From positions 1 to 64,000 of the forward strand of contig NZ_QHLK01000005.1 in assembly GCF_006864455.1 (NCBI RefSeq): a stretch of DNA of 64,000 nucleotides. Reading direction: 5' to 3'. Source of the stretch: Campylobacter sp. MIT 97-5078 (lineage in GTDB: Bacteria; Campylobacterota; Campylobacteria; Campylobacterales; Campylobacteraceae). A model generated the notes under the pieces. The model searched no databases. It was given only the letters and a program-made list of their open reading frames with translations, and was not told the DNA's origin. Each line of letters opens with the position of its first letter. The first letter of the stretch is position 1. Positions 26,192 to 35,068 of this stretch are shown here, one piece after another. The translations under genes were made by a program, and so were the position numbers.

Positions 26192-27424
26192 TTGAGATTT
26201 TTATTTTTCTTTCTTTTTTGTGCGGTTTTTACTTTTAATGCGTATGCAGATTGTGAGCTTTTAGAGCAGGATAAAAGTCTCTTTCAAATCGCAAATAATC
26301 GCTCTGCCTTTGATCTTAATACTACGTTCATAGAAACATTAAGAACTTGTGAAAAAAGTTTTAAAAACCAAACCTTTAGTAAAAGACTTTATGAGCTCAG
26401 CAATGAAATCAGAGGCAATAACAGCTCTTGTGGAGGAATTCATTATTTTGCTCGTCTTGACTCTTTTCATCTTTTGCTCGCCCAACTTGCTCTTGATCCA
26501 AGTTCGTATCAAGTGCCAAAATATTTGGCAGACAAAAAAGACGAATTCCAAGCATATTTTCGTTACTGGGCATATCAAAGTATAGGAAATTTCAGGCTTT
26601 ACCGTGCATTTAATGAAGAGTTTGAAAAAGCCAAGAAAGCCTTTATGGATTTTTTTATAAAAACGCACAAGATGAACGCACAAGATGCTGGAATTTATGC
26701 ACAAAAAGCTGCAGATGAGTTTTTATTTTGGGCTGTAGGTGAGACGAAAATCTTTAAAGATATTAGTGAGTTTCAAAAACTCATTATTGATAAAAGTAAA
26801 GGTTTAAGACAAATTCAAGGCTATATTTATGCAAATAAACCAAGCGATATTGATCTTAGCATAGCCTTGCAAACCGCACTTTTAAGCAAGAGAGATGTAA
26901 GCATCATTAATGAGCTGATTCAATTTGGTGCGAAGATAAATGAGGGTTATGAAAGTGCTTTATTTTTTGCTCTTGAAAGCTATGAAAATACGCAATTTCT
27001 TATTCAAAAAGGGGCTGATGTTAATGCAAGCAATGCTTTTGGCAAAACTCCTCTTTTTTATGCAGTAGAATTTAATCAAGAAAATATTGTCAAGCTTTTG
27101 CTTGAAAAAGGGGCTGATGTCAATGCAGAATATATCAATAATAACGAGAAATTAGCTATAAGCGGTAATACGCCTTATTATATCACGCTTTGTGCACTTG
27201 AGCATACTTCAAAAAATGTGTTTATGCACGCAGCAAGCTATGCAGATGTGAATATCCTAAAGCTTTTAATCGCTAATAAAGCAGATATAAATGCAAAAGA
27301 TGATTTGGGTTTTAACGCACTTGATTTTGCTATACTTGCACACAAAGATGAAAACATAGCCTATCTTAAAACATTAGGCTTAAAAGAAAACGCAAATTTA
27401 TTTTATGAAGGAACTTTAGAATGA
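26192..27424 (+). CDS. periplasmic ankyrin-repeat protein
   Basis: 410 residues from a TTG with GAGGGG upstream. A signal peptide (MRFLFFFLFCAVFTFNAYA) ends before DCELLEQD. The N-terminal half is helical and unknown; from about 225 on there are ankyrin repeats (NAFGKTPLFYAVEFNQENIV, LLLEKGADVNAE, LLIANKADINAKDDLGFNAL). Such repeats bind proteins; the partner is unknown. It follows acnB and overlaps the next start by four bases, as its counterpart does in C. jejuni as I recall. Confidence 0.88.
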   Translation: MRFLFFFLFCAVFTFNAYADCELLEQDKSLFQIANNRSAFDLNTTFIETLRTCEKSFKNQTFSKRLYELSNEIRGNNSSCGGIHYFARLDSFHLLLAQLALDPSSYQVPKYLADKKDEFQAYFRYWAYQSIGNFRLYRAFNEEFEKAKKAFMDFFIKTHKMNAQDAGIYAQKAADEFLFWAVGETKIFKDISEFQKLIIDKSKGLRQIQGYIYANKPSDIDLSIALQTALLSKRDVSIINELIQFGAKINEGYESALFFALESYENTQFLIQKGADVNASNAFGKTPLFYAVEFNQENIVKLLLEKGADVNAEYINNNEKLAISGNTPYYITLCALEHTSKNVFMHAASYADVNILKLLIANKADINAKDDLGFNALDFAILAHKDENIAYLKTLGLKENANLFYEGTLE

Positions 27425-28176
27425 AAACAGCATTTATCACAGGAGCAAGTTCTGGCTTTGGAGAAGCTACAGCTAGGGCATTAGCCAAAGATGGCTTTAA
27501 GATCATCGCTCTTGCAAGACGCAAAGAAAGACTTGAGACGCTCGCAAGGGAATTTAAAGAACAAATCCACACTATAGCCCTTGATGTAAGGGATAAAGAA
27601 GCTGTTTTTGAAGCAGTAGAGAATCTACCAAGCGAATTTAAGGCTATAGATATACTTGTTAATAATGCTGGCTTAGCCCTTGAGACACAAAAATTTGACG
27701 AACTTGCTCTTGAGGATATAGAAACTATGGTAGATACAAATATCAGAGGTTTTTTATATGTGGCAAGGGCAATAATTCCGCTTTTAAGAAAGCAAAAAAG
27801 TGCTTATATCTTTAATCTTGGCTCAGTTGCTGGGGTAAATCCTTATTTTGGTGGCAATGTGTATTGTGGCACCAAAGCCTTTGTGCGTCAGTTTTCACTC
27901 GCTTTAAGAAATGACTTAAGAGGTTCAAATATCAAAGTAACAAATATCGCTCCTGGGCTTTGCAAAACCGAATTTAGCGAGGTGCGTTTTAAGGGCGATA
28001 AGAAAAAAGCTGATGAGTTGTATGAAAATACTAAGTATTTAAGTGCTGAGGATATAGCTAAAGTCATTTGCTCTATACTAACCTTGCCCGATCATATCAA
28101 TATCAACGAGCTTGAACTCATGCCTGTAACACAGACTTGGAACGGGCTTTTTGTAGAAAAAGGTCAAGCCCTATGA
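27421..28176 (+). CDS. short-chain dehydrogenase/reductase
   Basis: 251 residues, classical SDR. The cofactor site TGASSGFGEATARALAKDG is at 8-26, followed by NNAGLALE, catalytic Ser in FNLGSVAGVN and the Tyr-Lys pair in VYCGTKAFVRQF. The basic run ARRKERLE after the second strand suggests NADP preference. It resembles YdfG-type serine/3-hydroxy-acid dehydrogenases, but the substrate is not proven. Its start overlaps the ankyrin gene stop (ATGA). Confidence 0.88.
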   Translation: MKTAFITGASSGFGEATARALAKDGFKIIALARRKERLETLAREFKEQIHTIALDVRDKEAVFEAVENLPSEFKAIDILVNNAGLALETQKFDELALEDIETMVDTNIRGFLYVARAIIPLLRKQKSAYIFNLGSVAGVNPYFGGNVYCGTKAFVRQFSLALRNDLRGSNIKVTNIAPGLCKTEFSEVRFKGDKKKADELYENTKYLSAEDIAKVICSILTLPDHININELELMPVTQTWNGLFVEKGQAL

Positions 28177-29978
28177 AAGTTGTATTTTTCTTATTTTTGC
28201 CACTTTTTGCAATCGCTCAAACTCCTGATTTAGCAAGTCAAAATGCCCATATTTTTGGCATTTTTACGCTTTTGCCACCTATTGTTGCTATCGCTCTTGC
28301 TTTTATAAGTAAAGATGTGGTTTTATCGCTTTTCTTAGGAGCTTTTACTGGCACCTTTATGCTTGCACTGGTACAAAATGGGCTTAGCAGTGAAGCTACA
28401 CTTTTAAATGCTCAGCTTGCAAATCAAACTTCTTTGAATTCAGCTGAAGTAGGCTTTTGGGCTATGCTGTATCATTCTACCATAGGTGCTTTTACCGGAC
28501 TTGTTTTTAAACTTTTAAATTCTATGGCAAGTGCTGGAAATGCTGGCATTATCTTACAAGTTTTAACCATAGGCGGGGTAGTAGCCTTAATCACAAAAAG
28601 CGGAGGCACTAAGGCTGTGGCTTTGTGGCTTTCTCAAAAAGCAAAACAGGCTAAAAGCTCACAATTTGCTACTTGGTGTATGGGGTGTTTTGTATTTTTT
28701 GATGATTATGCAAATTCTTTGATAGTTGGACCTATCATGCGTCCAGTTACTGATAAATTTAAAGTAAGTCGCGAAAAACTTGCCTTTATCATGGACGCAA
28801 CAGCTGCTCCTATTACAGGGCTTGCTATCATTTCTACCTGGATAGGGCTTGAAGTTTCACTGATTAGAAGTGGATATGATTTGATTGATTCGGCTGAAAT
28901 TTTTACAGCTCTTGGGGTTGATAGAGCTTCGCTGAATGCTTTTGAAATTTTTGTGCAAACCTTGCCTTACCGCTTTTACAATCTTTTTATGCTCGTTTTT
29001 GTTTTGCTGACTATCTTTATGGGGCGTGAGTTTGGTCCTATGCTTAAGGCTGAACTTAATGCAAGGGCAGGCAAATTTTCGCATGGACATGAGCAAATTG
29101 ATAATATAGAAGACAAACTTTTAGAGCCAAAAGAGCATATCGCCCTTAAAACAAGTAATTCCCTTATACCTTTATTTATCTTGGTTATTTTTGCTTTTGT
29201 GGGCTTTTATTTTAGTGGCTATAATGCCATTGAAGATGAAGCTTTAAAAGCACAGATTAACGCAAGTCCATTAAGTCTTTTTGCCTTACGTGAGACTTTT
29301 GGGGCAGCTGATGCTTCTGTGGTGCTTTTTCAAGCCGCACTTTTAGCCTCTATAGTGGCTATTATCATGGGAATTTGGCGTAAAATTTGGACTTTAAAAG
29401 AAGGTATAGCGACTTGGACTCATGGTTGGAGGACTATGATAATGACAGTTATCATTTTGCTGTGTGCTTGGAGTTTAGCTTCAACCATCAAAGACTTAGG
29501 CACTTCAAAATACCTTATCGAACTTCTTTCAAGCACCACACCACTTTTTGTGCTAGCTTCAGCTGTGTTCTTACTTGCTTCTATCATTTCTTTTTCAACC
29601 GGAACAAGTTATGGAACTATGGGAATTTTAATGCCTCTTACCATACCACTTGCTGCTGCTGTTGGCTTTCACAATGACTTAAGCGGAGCAGAACTTCATC
29701 ATTATATGGTCATAAATATTTCAGCTGTTTTAACCGGTGCGATTTTTGGCGATCACTGCTCGCCAATTTCTGATACTACCATACTTTCATCTATGGGAAG
29801 TCGTTGTGAGCTACTTGCTCATGTTAAAACGCAAATGCCTTATGCACTTAGCGTTTGTGTTATAAGCATACTTTGTGGGTATTTGCCTGTGAGTTTTGGT
29901 TTAAATGTTTGGCTAAGTCTTATTTTAGGACTTGTAGTTATGATCTTGCTTTTAAGATTTATTGGCAAAAAGGTGTAA
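28173..29978 (+). CDS. NhaC-family Na+/H+ antiporter-like protein
   Basis: 601 residues from the ATG at 28173, which overlaps the SDR stop and has AAAAAGG upstream. About twelve membrane helices with an N-terminal signal-like segment. Motifs of the NhaC superfamily are seen: CFVFFDDYANSLIVGPIM, MDATAAPITGLAIISTW, STGTSYGTMGILMPLTIPLA and GDHCSPISDTTILSSMG. It is likely a sodium- or amino-acid-linked antiporter of the inner membrane; the ion is not certain. Confidence 0.9.
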   Translation: MKVVFFLFLPLFAIAQTPDLASQNAHIFGIFTLLPPIVAIALAFISKDVVLSLFLGAFTGTFMLALVQNGLSSEATLLNAQLANQTSLNSAEVGFWAMLYHSTIGAFTGLVFKLLNSMASAGNAGIILQVLTIGGVVALITKSGGTKAVALWLSQKAKQAKSSQFATWCMGCFVFFDDYANSLIVGPIMRPVTDKFKVSREKLAFIMDATAAPITGLAIISTWIGLEVSLIRSGYDLIDSAEIFTALGVDRASLNAFEIFVQTLPYRFYNLFMLVFVLLTIFMGREFGPMLKAELNARAGKFSHGHEQIDNIEDKLLEPKEHIALKTSNSLIPLFILVIFAFVGFYFSGYNAIEDEALKAQINASPLSLFALRETFGAADASVVLFQAALLASIVAIIMGIWRKIWTLKEGIATWTHGWRTMIMTVIILLCAWSLASTIKDLGTSKYLIELLSSTTPLFVLASAVFLLASIISFSTGTSYGTMGILMPLTIPLAAAVGFHNDLSGAELHHYMVINISAVLTGAIFGDHCSPISDTTILSSMGSRCELLAHVKTQMPYALSVCVISILCGYLPVSFGLNVWLSLILGLVVMILLLRFIGKKV

Positions 29979-31025
29979 ATGTCTGATTTTATCCAAAAAA
30001 GTCAGTTTGCAAAAGAACTTTTTAAAGAATTTTTAAATGATCTTAAGATCGAAGAATTTCAAAATCATTCAAAAGCTTATAGAAACAGAGTCGAACTTGT
30101 TTTTTATAAAGACGAGCTCGGCTTAAGCTATGCAAGTTTTGAAGGCAAGAAAAAGATAAAAATTCAAAGCCTTGACTTTGTAGAGCCTCAAATTCAAAGT
30201 TTTATGCCTCTTTTGCTTGTGTGCTTAAACGCTAGCAAAATCCTTTCAAATAAGCTTTTTGGCGTAGAGTTTTTAAGTACAAAAAAAGACTTTAGCATAA
30301 CCTTGCTTTATCATACAGACATCAATTTGCTCCAAGACGAACTCGATCAGCTTAGCAAGGATTTAAATACCAATATCATCACAAGATGCAAGGGCAAAAA
30401 ACTTGTCTTTGGTCATGAAGAGCTTAGACAAAGCCTTGATATAAATGGATATAAATTTGAATATATCTTTAGCAATGATTGTTTTGTCCAGCCAAATACT
30501 TTCATGAATGAAACTATGATTTCTTGGGTAATAAACAAAGTCAAAAAAGATAATAAAAGCGATTTGCTAGAGTTTTATTGTGGATATGGAAATTTTACCC
30601 TGCCCCTTTCAAGGCTTTTTCACAGAGTTTTAGCCAGTGAAATTTCAAAGAAAAATATAGAATTTGCCCTTCAAAACTGCAAACTTAATCAAAGTCAAAA
30701 TATAAATTTTATCCGCCTTTCAAGCCAAGAACTTATTAAAGCTTTTAAAAAAGAAAGAGCATTTTTTAGGCTAAGACATATAAACTTAGATGAATTTGAG
30801 TTCTCTCATGTCTTTGTTGATCCTCCAAGAGCTGGGCTTGACGAGCTTAGTTTGGAATTTATCCCTAGCTTTAAAAATATCATTTATATCTCATGCAATC
30901 CACTTACGCTTAAAGATAATCTTAATGTTTTAAGCAAAAGCCATAAGATCAAGCATTTTGCAATCTTTGATCAATTTGCTCACACTCCTCATCTTGAATG
31001 CGGGGTGATTTTAGAAAGAAAATAA
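29979..31025 (+). CDS. trmA: tRNA (uracil-5)-methyltransferase
   Basis: 348 residues, the length of TrmA. SAM site LEFYCGYGNFTLPLSRL, then VFVDPPRAGLDELSL, the nucleophile Cys in YISCNPLTLKDNL and the general base Glu in HTPHLECGVILE. It makes m5U54 in tRNA T-loops. It starts directly after the antiporter stop. The acnB-to-trmA chain suggests one long transcript. Confidence 0.95.
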   Translation: MSDFIQKSQFAKELFKEFLNDLKIEEFQNHSKAYRNRVELVFYKDELGLSYASFEGKKKIKIQSLDFVEPQIQSFMPLLLVCLNASKILSNKLFGVEFLSTKKDFSITLLYHTDINLLQDELDQLSKDLNTNIITRCKGKKLVFGHEELRQSLDINGYKFEYIFSNDCFVQPNTFMNETMISWVINKVKKDNKSDLLEFYCGYGNFTLPLSRLFHRVLASEISKKNIEFALQNCKLNQSQNINFIRLSSQELIKAFKKERAFFRLRHINLDEFEFSHVFVDPPRAGLDELSLEFIPSFKNIIYISCNPLTLKDNLNVLSKSHKIKHFAIFDQFAHTPHLECGVILERK

Positions 31026-31055
31026 TTTAGCTTTGAAATTTTATTTAAAGCTAAA
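31026..31055 (+). terminator. hairpin after trmA
   Basis: TTTAGCTTT and AAAGCTAAA pair over nine bases with a 12-base loop immediately after the trmA stop. AT-rich but well placed. Confidence 0.4.
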
Positions 31056-31132
31056 ATAAAACTTATATTTTTTGCAAATTTTAAGCAAAATAAGGCTATG
31101 ATTTTTTTTCAGTAAAAAGGAATATTAAAAAA

Positions 31133-32344
31133 ATGATAGAGCTGAACAAAATTTATCAAGCTAAGCAAAAAATCGCTGATTTTATCATAAAAACACCATT
31201 TACTTACTCAAGTCAGCTCAGTGAAATTTGCAAGGCAAAGATTTATCTTAAAAATGAGAATTTGCAACTTACTGGAGCTTATAAGATACGAGGAGCTTAT
31301 AATAAAATCGCAAATCTTGATGAAAAAGCCCTAGAAGCTGGAGTAATAGCAGCAAGTGCTGGTAATCACGCTCAAGGCGTAGCTATAGCTGCAAGAAAAT
31401 TTAACGCCAAAGCCATCATCATCATGCCTGAATCAACTCCCCTTCTTAAGGTCTCAGCCACAAGAGCTTTAGGTGCTGAAGTTTTTTTGAAAGGGGACAA
31501 TTTTGATGAAGCTTATAGCTTTGCTGTGCAATATGCCAAAGAACACAAACTTAGTTTCATACATCCTTTTGAAGACGAGCAGGTTATGGCTGGACAGGGC
31601 ACGCTTGCTCTTGAAATGCTTGATGAGGTCAGTGATTTAAGCACCATAATCGTGCCTGTTGGCGGAGGTGGGCTCATCTCGGGCATAGCTAGTGCTACAA
31701 AACAAATCAATCCAAAGATAAGAATTATAGCAGCAAGTGCAAAAGGTGCTCCTGCAATGTATGATAGCTTTAAAGCAAAAAAGATTAAAAACTCAAAATC
31801 CGTTCGCACCATAGCTGATGGCATAGCCGTTCGGGACGCTCATAAGGTCAATTTAGAACTTATCTTAGAAAGTGTTGATGAGTTTGTCCAGCTTGATGAT
31901 GAGGAAATTGCTAGAGCTGTGCTTTTCTTGCTTGAAAAACATAAAATCATTGTTGAAGGTGCTGGAGCTGTGGGTGTAGCAAGCTTACTTCAGCACAAGA
32001 TTGAGTTTAAAAACAATGAAAAAGTAGGTGTAGTGTTAAGTGGTGGCAATATAGATGTGCAAATGCTTAATATCATCATAGAAAAAGGGCTTTTTAAAGC
32101 CCACCGCAAAATGCTCATTTCAGTTACTCTTGTAGATAAACCTGGAGCCTTACTAGAGCTTAGTGAAGCCTTAAAAGAAGCTGGAGCAAATATCATTAAA
32201 ATCGATTATGATCGCTTTTCAACTAAGCTTAATTATGGTGATGCTATGATTAACATTACACTTGAAACTAAGGGCAAAGAACACCAAGAAAGCTTGAGGC
32301 AAATTTTACACTCCAAAGGCTTTATTTTTAGCGAAAACAGCTAA
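31133..32344 (+). CDS. ilvA: threonine ammonia-lyase
   Basis: 403 residues. PLP Lys51 lies in LTGAYKIRGAYNKI, the substrate loop in AASAGNHAQGVAIAA and the phosphate cup in VPVGGGGLISGIA. A single ACT-like domain from about 330 (LISVTLVDKPGALLELSEAL) ends the protein, as in the shorter TdcB/IlvA form. It turns threonine into 2-oxobutanoate, the first step toward isoleucine. The start is the first ATG after the trmA gap. Confidence 0.93.
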   Translation: MIELNKIYQAKQKIADFIIKTPFTYSSQLSEICKAKIYLKNENLQLTGAYKIRGAYNKIANLDEKALEAGVIAASAGNHAQGVAIAARKFNAKAIIIMPESTPLLKVSATRALGAEVFLKGDNFDEAYSFAVQYAKEHKLSFIHPFEDEQVMAGQGTLALEMLDEVSDLSTIIVPVGGGGLISGIASATKQINPKIRIIAASAKGAPAMYDSFKAKKIKNSKSVRTIADGIAVRDAHKVNLELILESVDEFVQLDDEEIARAVLFLLEKHKIIVEGAGAVGVASLLQHKIEFKNNEKVGVVLSGGNIDVQMLNIIIEKGLFKAHRKMLISVTLVDKPGALLELSEALKEAGANIIKIDYDRFSTKLNYGDAMINITLETKGKEHQESLRQILHSKGFIFSENS

Positions 32345-32359
32345 AGAAAGGAAATGAAA

Positions 32360-32761
32360 ATGCAAGAAAATATCGAACATATCATAAAAAATTGCAAAAA
32401 AGTTGCCGTTGTGGGCTTAAGTCCAGATGAGAGTAAGCCAAGTCATTATGTAAGCAAATGCTTGCAAGAGCATGGTTTTGAGATTTTTCCTATTTATCCA
32501 AAAGAACTTATGCTTTTTGATAAACTTGCTGTGCCTAGTCTTGAGGATATAAATGAAAAAGTGGATTTGGTGCTGATGTTTAGAAAGGGCGAGTTTGCAG
32601 ATGAGCTTTTACCTATCGTTAAGAAAAAAGGCATTAAAAACTTTTGGCTTCAACTTGGTATCACAAATGAAAGGGTCAAAGAAGAATGCAAAAAGGCTGG
32701 AATTTATTTTGTTCAAGATAGGTGTATGAAAATTGAGCTTGAAAAAAGAGCTTGTATATAA
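32360..32761 (+). CDS. CoA-binding domain protein
   Basis: 133 residues from the ATG at 32360, with AAAGGA spaced six bases away; the ATG two codons earlier sits too close to that site. A Rossmann-like CoA-binding fold: KKVAVVGLSPDESKPSHYVS and FEIFPIYPKE, then VDLVLMFRKGEFADELLPIV and IKNFWLQLGITNERVKEE. YccU/YneT-type single-domain protein; the reaction is unknown. It follows ilvA closely. Confidence 0.85.
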   Translation: MQENIEHIIKNCKKVAVVGLSPDESKPSHYVSKCLQEHGFEIFPIYPKELMLFDKLAVPSLEDINEKVDLVLMFRKGEFADELLPIVKKKGIKNFWLQLGITNERVKEECKKAGIYFVQDRCMKIELEKRACI

Positions 32762-32789
32762 AGAATTTTGAACTAAAAATGAGTAACTT

Positions 32790-33704
32790 ATGAATTATCT
32801 TATCATTGTTACTTGTATTTGGGCTTTTTCTTTTCCCCTCATAGGGTATTTTATCAGCGGACAAATGGATAGCTTTTTTGCTATTTTTATGCGTGTATTT
32901 TTGGCTTTTTTGGTGTTTTTGCCTTTTTTGAATTGGCAGTGCAAAAACTCTTTAAAGCTTAAATTTATGGGTATTGGTGGCTTGCAAATTGGCATTATGT
33001 ATATATTTTATTATCATTCTTTTTTGTATTTAAATGTGGCTGAAGTGGCTCTTTTTACCATTTTTACACCTTTTTATGTGAGTTTGATTTATGATTTGTT
33101 TTCGAGTCGTTTTAGAGCCTTTTATCTTTTAAGTATAAGTATTTGTGTGCTTGGAGCTTATATTATTAAAGCAAATGAATTAAGCTCAAATTTTCTCATC
33201 GGCTTTTTACTCATTCAAGGTGCAAATTTAGTCTTTGGCACAGCTCAAAGTCTTTATAAAATAGTGCTTGAAAAAGAGCCTATTAAGGATCAAAAAAGTA
33301 TTTTTGGGTATTTTCACTTAGGAGCAAGTCTCATTGCTGGTTTAGCCTTTTTTACACTTGGAGATAGTTCAAATTTACCAAAAAGTGCAAGCTCTTGGGC
33401 TGTTTTGATCTATCTTGGGTTTATTGCCTCTGGGCTTGGATATTTTTGGTGGAACAAGGGTGCGACTATGGTAGATAGCGGGGTGCTTGCCATTATGAAT
33501 AATGCTCTTATACCAGCTGCTGTGCTAGCAAATGCCCTTTTAATCTGGCTTTTTTTCCCAGAAAAACAAGTTTATTTTAGCACAGCTGAACTTGTACGTA
33601 TAAGTATAGGCATAGCTTTAATGTTTTTTTCTTTGTGGATTCATTATAAAATTATCAAGCATTATGAAAAAATAGACGAAAATTTAAATAAAATAAAGTT
33701 ATAA
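32790..33704 (+). CDS. EamA/DMT-superfamily transporter
   Basis: 304 residues with about ten membrane helices in two EamA halves (MNYLIIVTCIWAFSFPLIGY; LASSGLGYFWWNKG-like region at about 210-225). It ends in a basic tail (HYEKIDENLNKIKL). DMT carriers export amino acids or other metabolites; the substrate here is unknown. It starts 28 bases after the CoA-binding gene. Confidence 0.85.
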   Translation: MNYLIIVTCIWAFSFPLIGYFISGQMDSFFAIFMRVFLAFLVFLPFLNWQCKNSLKLKFMGIGGLQIGIMYIFYYHSFLYLNVAEVALFTIFTPFYVSLIYDLFSSRFRAFYLLSISICVLGAYIIKANELSSNFLIGFLLIQGANLVFGTAQSLYKIVLEKEPIKDQKSIFGYFHLGASLIAGLAFFTLGDSSNLPKSASSWAVLIYLGFIASGLGYFWWNKGATMVDSGVLAIMNNALIPAAVLANALLIWLFFPEKQVYFSTAELVRISIGIALMFFSLWIHYKIIKHYEKIDENLNKIKL

Positions 33705-33836
33705 TATAGTTTTGCTAAAAGTTTGACAAATAAAATTTTTTATTATTTTTAATGTTTATTTAAGAGATTTTTTGCTTTTTCTAAGTTATTATGCTACAGT
33801 AACACAACCATTAAGGATAGGAAACAAGGAAAAATA

Positions 33837-33941
33837 ATGGCTATAGCAAGGCGTATAAATTCAACTAAAAATTCAAAAGATTACACTTATTATGTCATAG
33901 ATGCAGATGAGGCAAAATGCTTACAAATCTTTATAAGCTGA
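33837..33941 (+). CDS. very short ORF, 34 aa, unknown
   Basis: MAIARRINSTKNSKDYTYYV then a short tail, with a good AAGGAAAA site upstream. It looks like the first residues of a longer gene that was cut off. No family recognised. It marks the left edge of a scrap-like zone before fliP. Confidence 0.3.
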   Translation: MAIARRINSTKNSKDYTYYVIDADEAKCLQIFIS

Positions 33942-34101
33942 TTTTTCTGTATCGCTTAGAGTATCTGAAGAACTCCATTCTTTCAAAGCTTTTTGAAAAG
34001 CTCTCATTTCCCTGCTCCATAAAGCCTTTTGCCACATTTAACGCTGAAGCTCTTCTTTCGGCACTAAGTTTGCTTAGAAAATTAAAGATAGTAATGAAGT
34101 T
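33931..34101 (-). pseudogene. truncated 3' gene fragment, unknown
   Basis: A minus-strand open stretch of about 56 codons without an early ATG reads LSKLSAERRASALNVAKGFM then EQGNESFSKSFERMEFFRYS and a basic end. The composition is protein-like. It opens exactly at the degenerate CRISPR repeat that begins at 34099, so its 5' part seems to have been lost at that junction. Function unknown; a chance frame is possible. Confidence 0.3.
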
Positions 34102-34134
34102 TTAGTTCCTTTTTAAATTTCTTTATAACAAATT
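34099..34134 (+). CRISPR. degenerate orphan type II-C CRISPR repeat
   Basis: Begins GTTTTAGTTCC then TTTTTAAATTTCTTTAT. By my recollection of the 36-base C. jejuni Cas9 repeat (GTTTTAGTCCC... to ...GGTAAAAT) it matches about 31 of 36 bases, with the last eight degenerate. No second repeat lies one spacer away on either side. Confidence 0.65.
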
Positions 34135-34141
34135 TAGTTTA

Positions 34142-34172
34142 TTTAACATAGAATAATATATTCTATGTTAAA
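34142..34172. promoter_or_regulatory. perfect 14-bp inverted repeat upstream of the secreted-protein gene
   Basis: TTTAACATAGAATA (34142-34155) and TATTCTATGTTAAA (34159-34172) are exact complements around a 3-base spacer. It ends about 20 bases before the ATG at 34193. It could be an operator or an RNA hairpin. There is no T run on either side typical of a terminator. Confidence 0.6.
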
Positions 34173-34192
34173 TACTTTCAAAAGGATTAAAC

Positions 34193-34685
34193 ATGTTTAA
34201 GAAGTTACTACTTAGTAGTGTGCTTTTAACAGGTTTAGCATTTGCAGATGCTTTCGATAGATATTAAAAGAGAGTATAAAGATTACTTTTATGCTATTGC
34301 TGTTTTATATAAAGAGTTGACCAGAGCAAGTTTAAATGGTGATTGGGATGATGCTCATACGCATATAGTTAATGTATTAAATGGTGCTACAGGTGGATCA
34401 GGAGACGTAATGGATCTCACAACAGCTGTAGATGAAGTAGCTAGAGCAAAAAACGATATTAAAGCATACAAAGACTATTATGAAGACGTTAAGAAATGGT
34501 ATTGTAGTAATCTTAAAGAGTTCGTAACTAATGGTCCAAAATGCAGATGGTTTACTGGCGTTATGTCAACAGATGAATTCCGTAATAAATGGGTAATCGA
34601 TTATATGTACGGAGATGAATTTGATCAAGATATGCTAAACCAAATGAAAAGAGAAACAGAACGAGCAATGAAAAACGGAAATTAA
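34193..34685 (+). pseudogene. secreted small protein gene with a frameshift after the signal peptide
   Basis: The ATG at 34193, with AAAGG upstream, encodes a textbook signal peptide (MFKKLLLSSVLLTGLAFA, then DAFDRY) and stops at a TAA. One base later the +1 frame continues as KREYKDYFYAIAVLYKELTR and runs to 34685. Removing one T near 34257 restores a single protein of about 163 residues. The mature part has two Cys, in WYCSNLKEFVTNGPKCRWF, and an acidic end. No family recognised. The in-frame ATG at 34242 is not a natural start. It is either a recent pseudogene or a read error. Confidence 0.6.
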
Positions 34686-34688
34686 TAT

Positions 34689-34712
34689 TACTAGAGGTAT
34701 ATACCTCTAGTA
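34689..34712 (+). terminator. 24-bp perfect palindrome terminator
   Basis: TACTAGAGGTAT and ATACCTCTAGTA are exact complements with no spacer, directly after the secreted-protein stop and followed by a T-rich tract. This is a strong rho-independent terminator. Confidence 0.75.
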
Positions 34713-34726
34713 TCTCTTTTTATTTT

Positions 34727-34840
34727 TTATAGTGTATAGAATTTTACTATATTCTCTTTTACATTGTCTTTGAATACTGTTTTTTCTTTATCAAATACTA
34801 TACCAAAATCTATCTTTCTTAGATTAGCTTTACGAGTCAT
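34727..34840 (-). CDS. short minus-strand ORF, 37 aa, unknown
   Basis: MTRKANLRKIDFGIVF followed by a Lys-rich end. It has no ribosome site. The rest of the stretch up to the CRISPR repeat at 34895 holds nothing else I can name. Confidence 0.2.
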   Translation of the reverse strand: MTRKANLRKIDFGIVFDKEKTVFKDNVKENIVKFYTL

Positions 34841-34894
34841 GATATCACATAACATACAGATACAAGTAATGATGTTTTGATAAGATACTAAGTT

Positions 34895-34930
34895 GTTTTA
34901 GTCCCTTTTTAAATTTCTTTATGATAAAAT
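34895..34930 (+). CRISPR. near-perfect orphan type II-C CRISPR repeat
   Basis: Begins GTTTTAGTCCCTTTTT and ends ATGATAAAAT. By recollection this equals the 36-base repeat paired with C. jejuni Cas9 at 35 of 36 positions. No further repeat is found about 30 bases before or after, and no cas gene or tracrRNA core is nearby. From 34931 to the end of fliP I see no gene. Confidence 0.75.
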
Positions 34931-35068
34931 TTTACATTGCCATAGCCCCAAGTATAGATAAGCTGAGAGTCAGGAATGTTTGTCGCTACAAATATACTTG
35001 CAGAAAACAACGATTACTAGAAAAGTTAAGCATATATTAAATGCAAGACACACAAAAGGCACAAAAAT

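Noticed and set aside
33917-34105. 62-residue plus-strand ORF
   Set aside because: Its residue content is not protein-like compared with the opposite strand, which reads a more sensible fragment.
34090-34140. tracrRNA on the minus strand, since the complement of the repeat resembles an anti-repeat
   Set aside because: The GC-rich hairpins and terminator that follow the anti-repeat in C. jejuni tracrRNA are absent downstream.
34250-34265. Programmed +1 frameshift (prfB-like) in the secreted-protein gene
   Set aside because: The P-site tRNA for TAT could not re-pair after a +1 slip, and there is no internal Shine-Dalgarno spur.
34242-34685. A 147-residue ORF starting at 34242
   Set aside because: A ribosome site and signal peptide lie just upstream in another frame; the internal ATG is produced only by the frameshift.
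34831-34995. A short CRISPR array around the second repeat
   Set aside because: No repeat-like sequence occurs one spacer length (about 30 bases) on either side.
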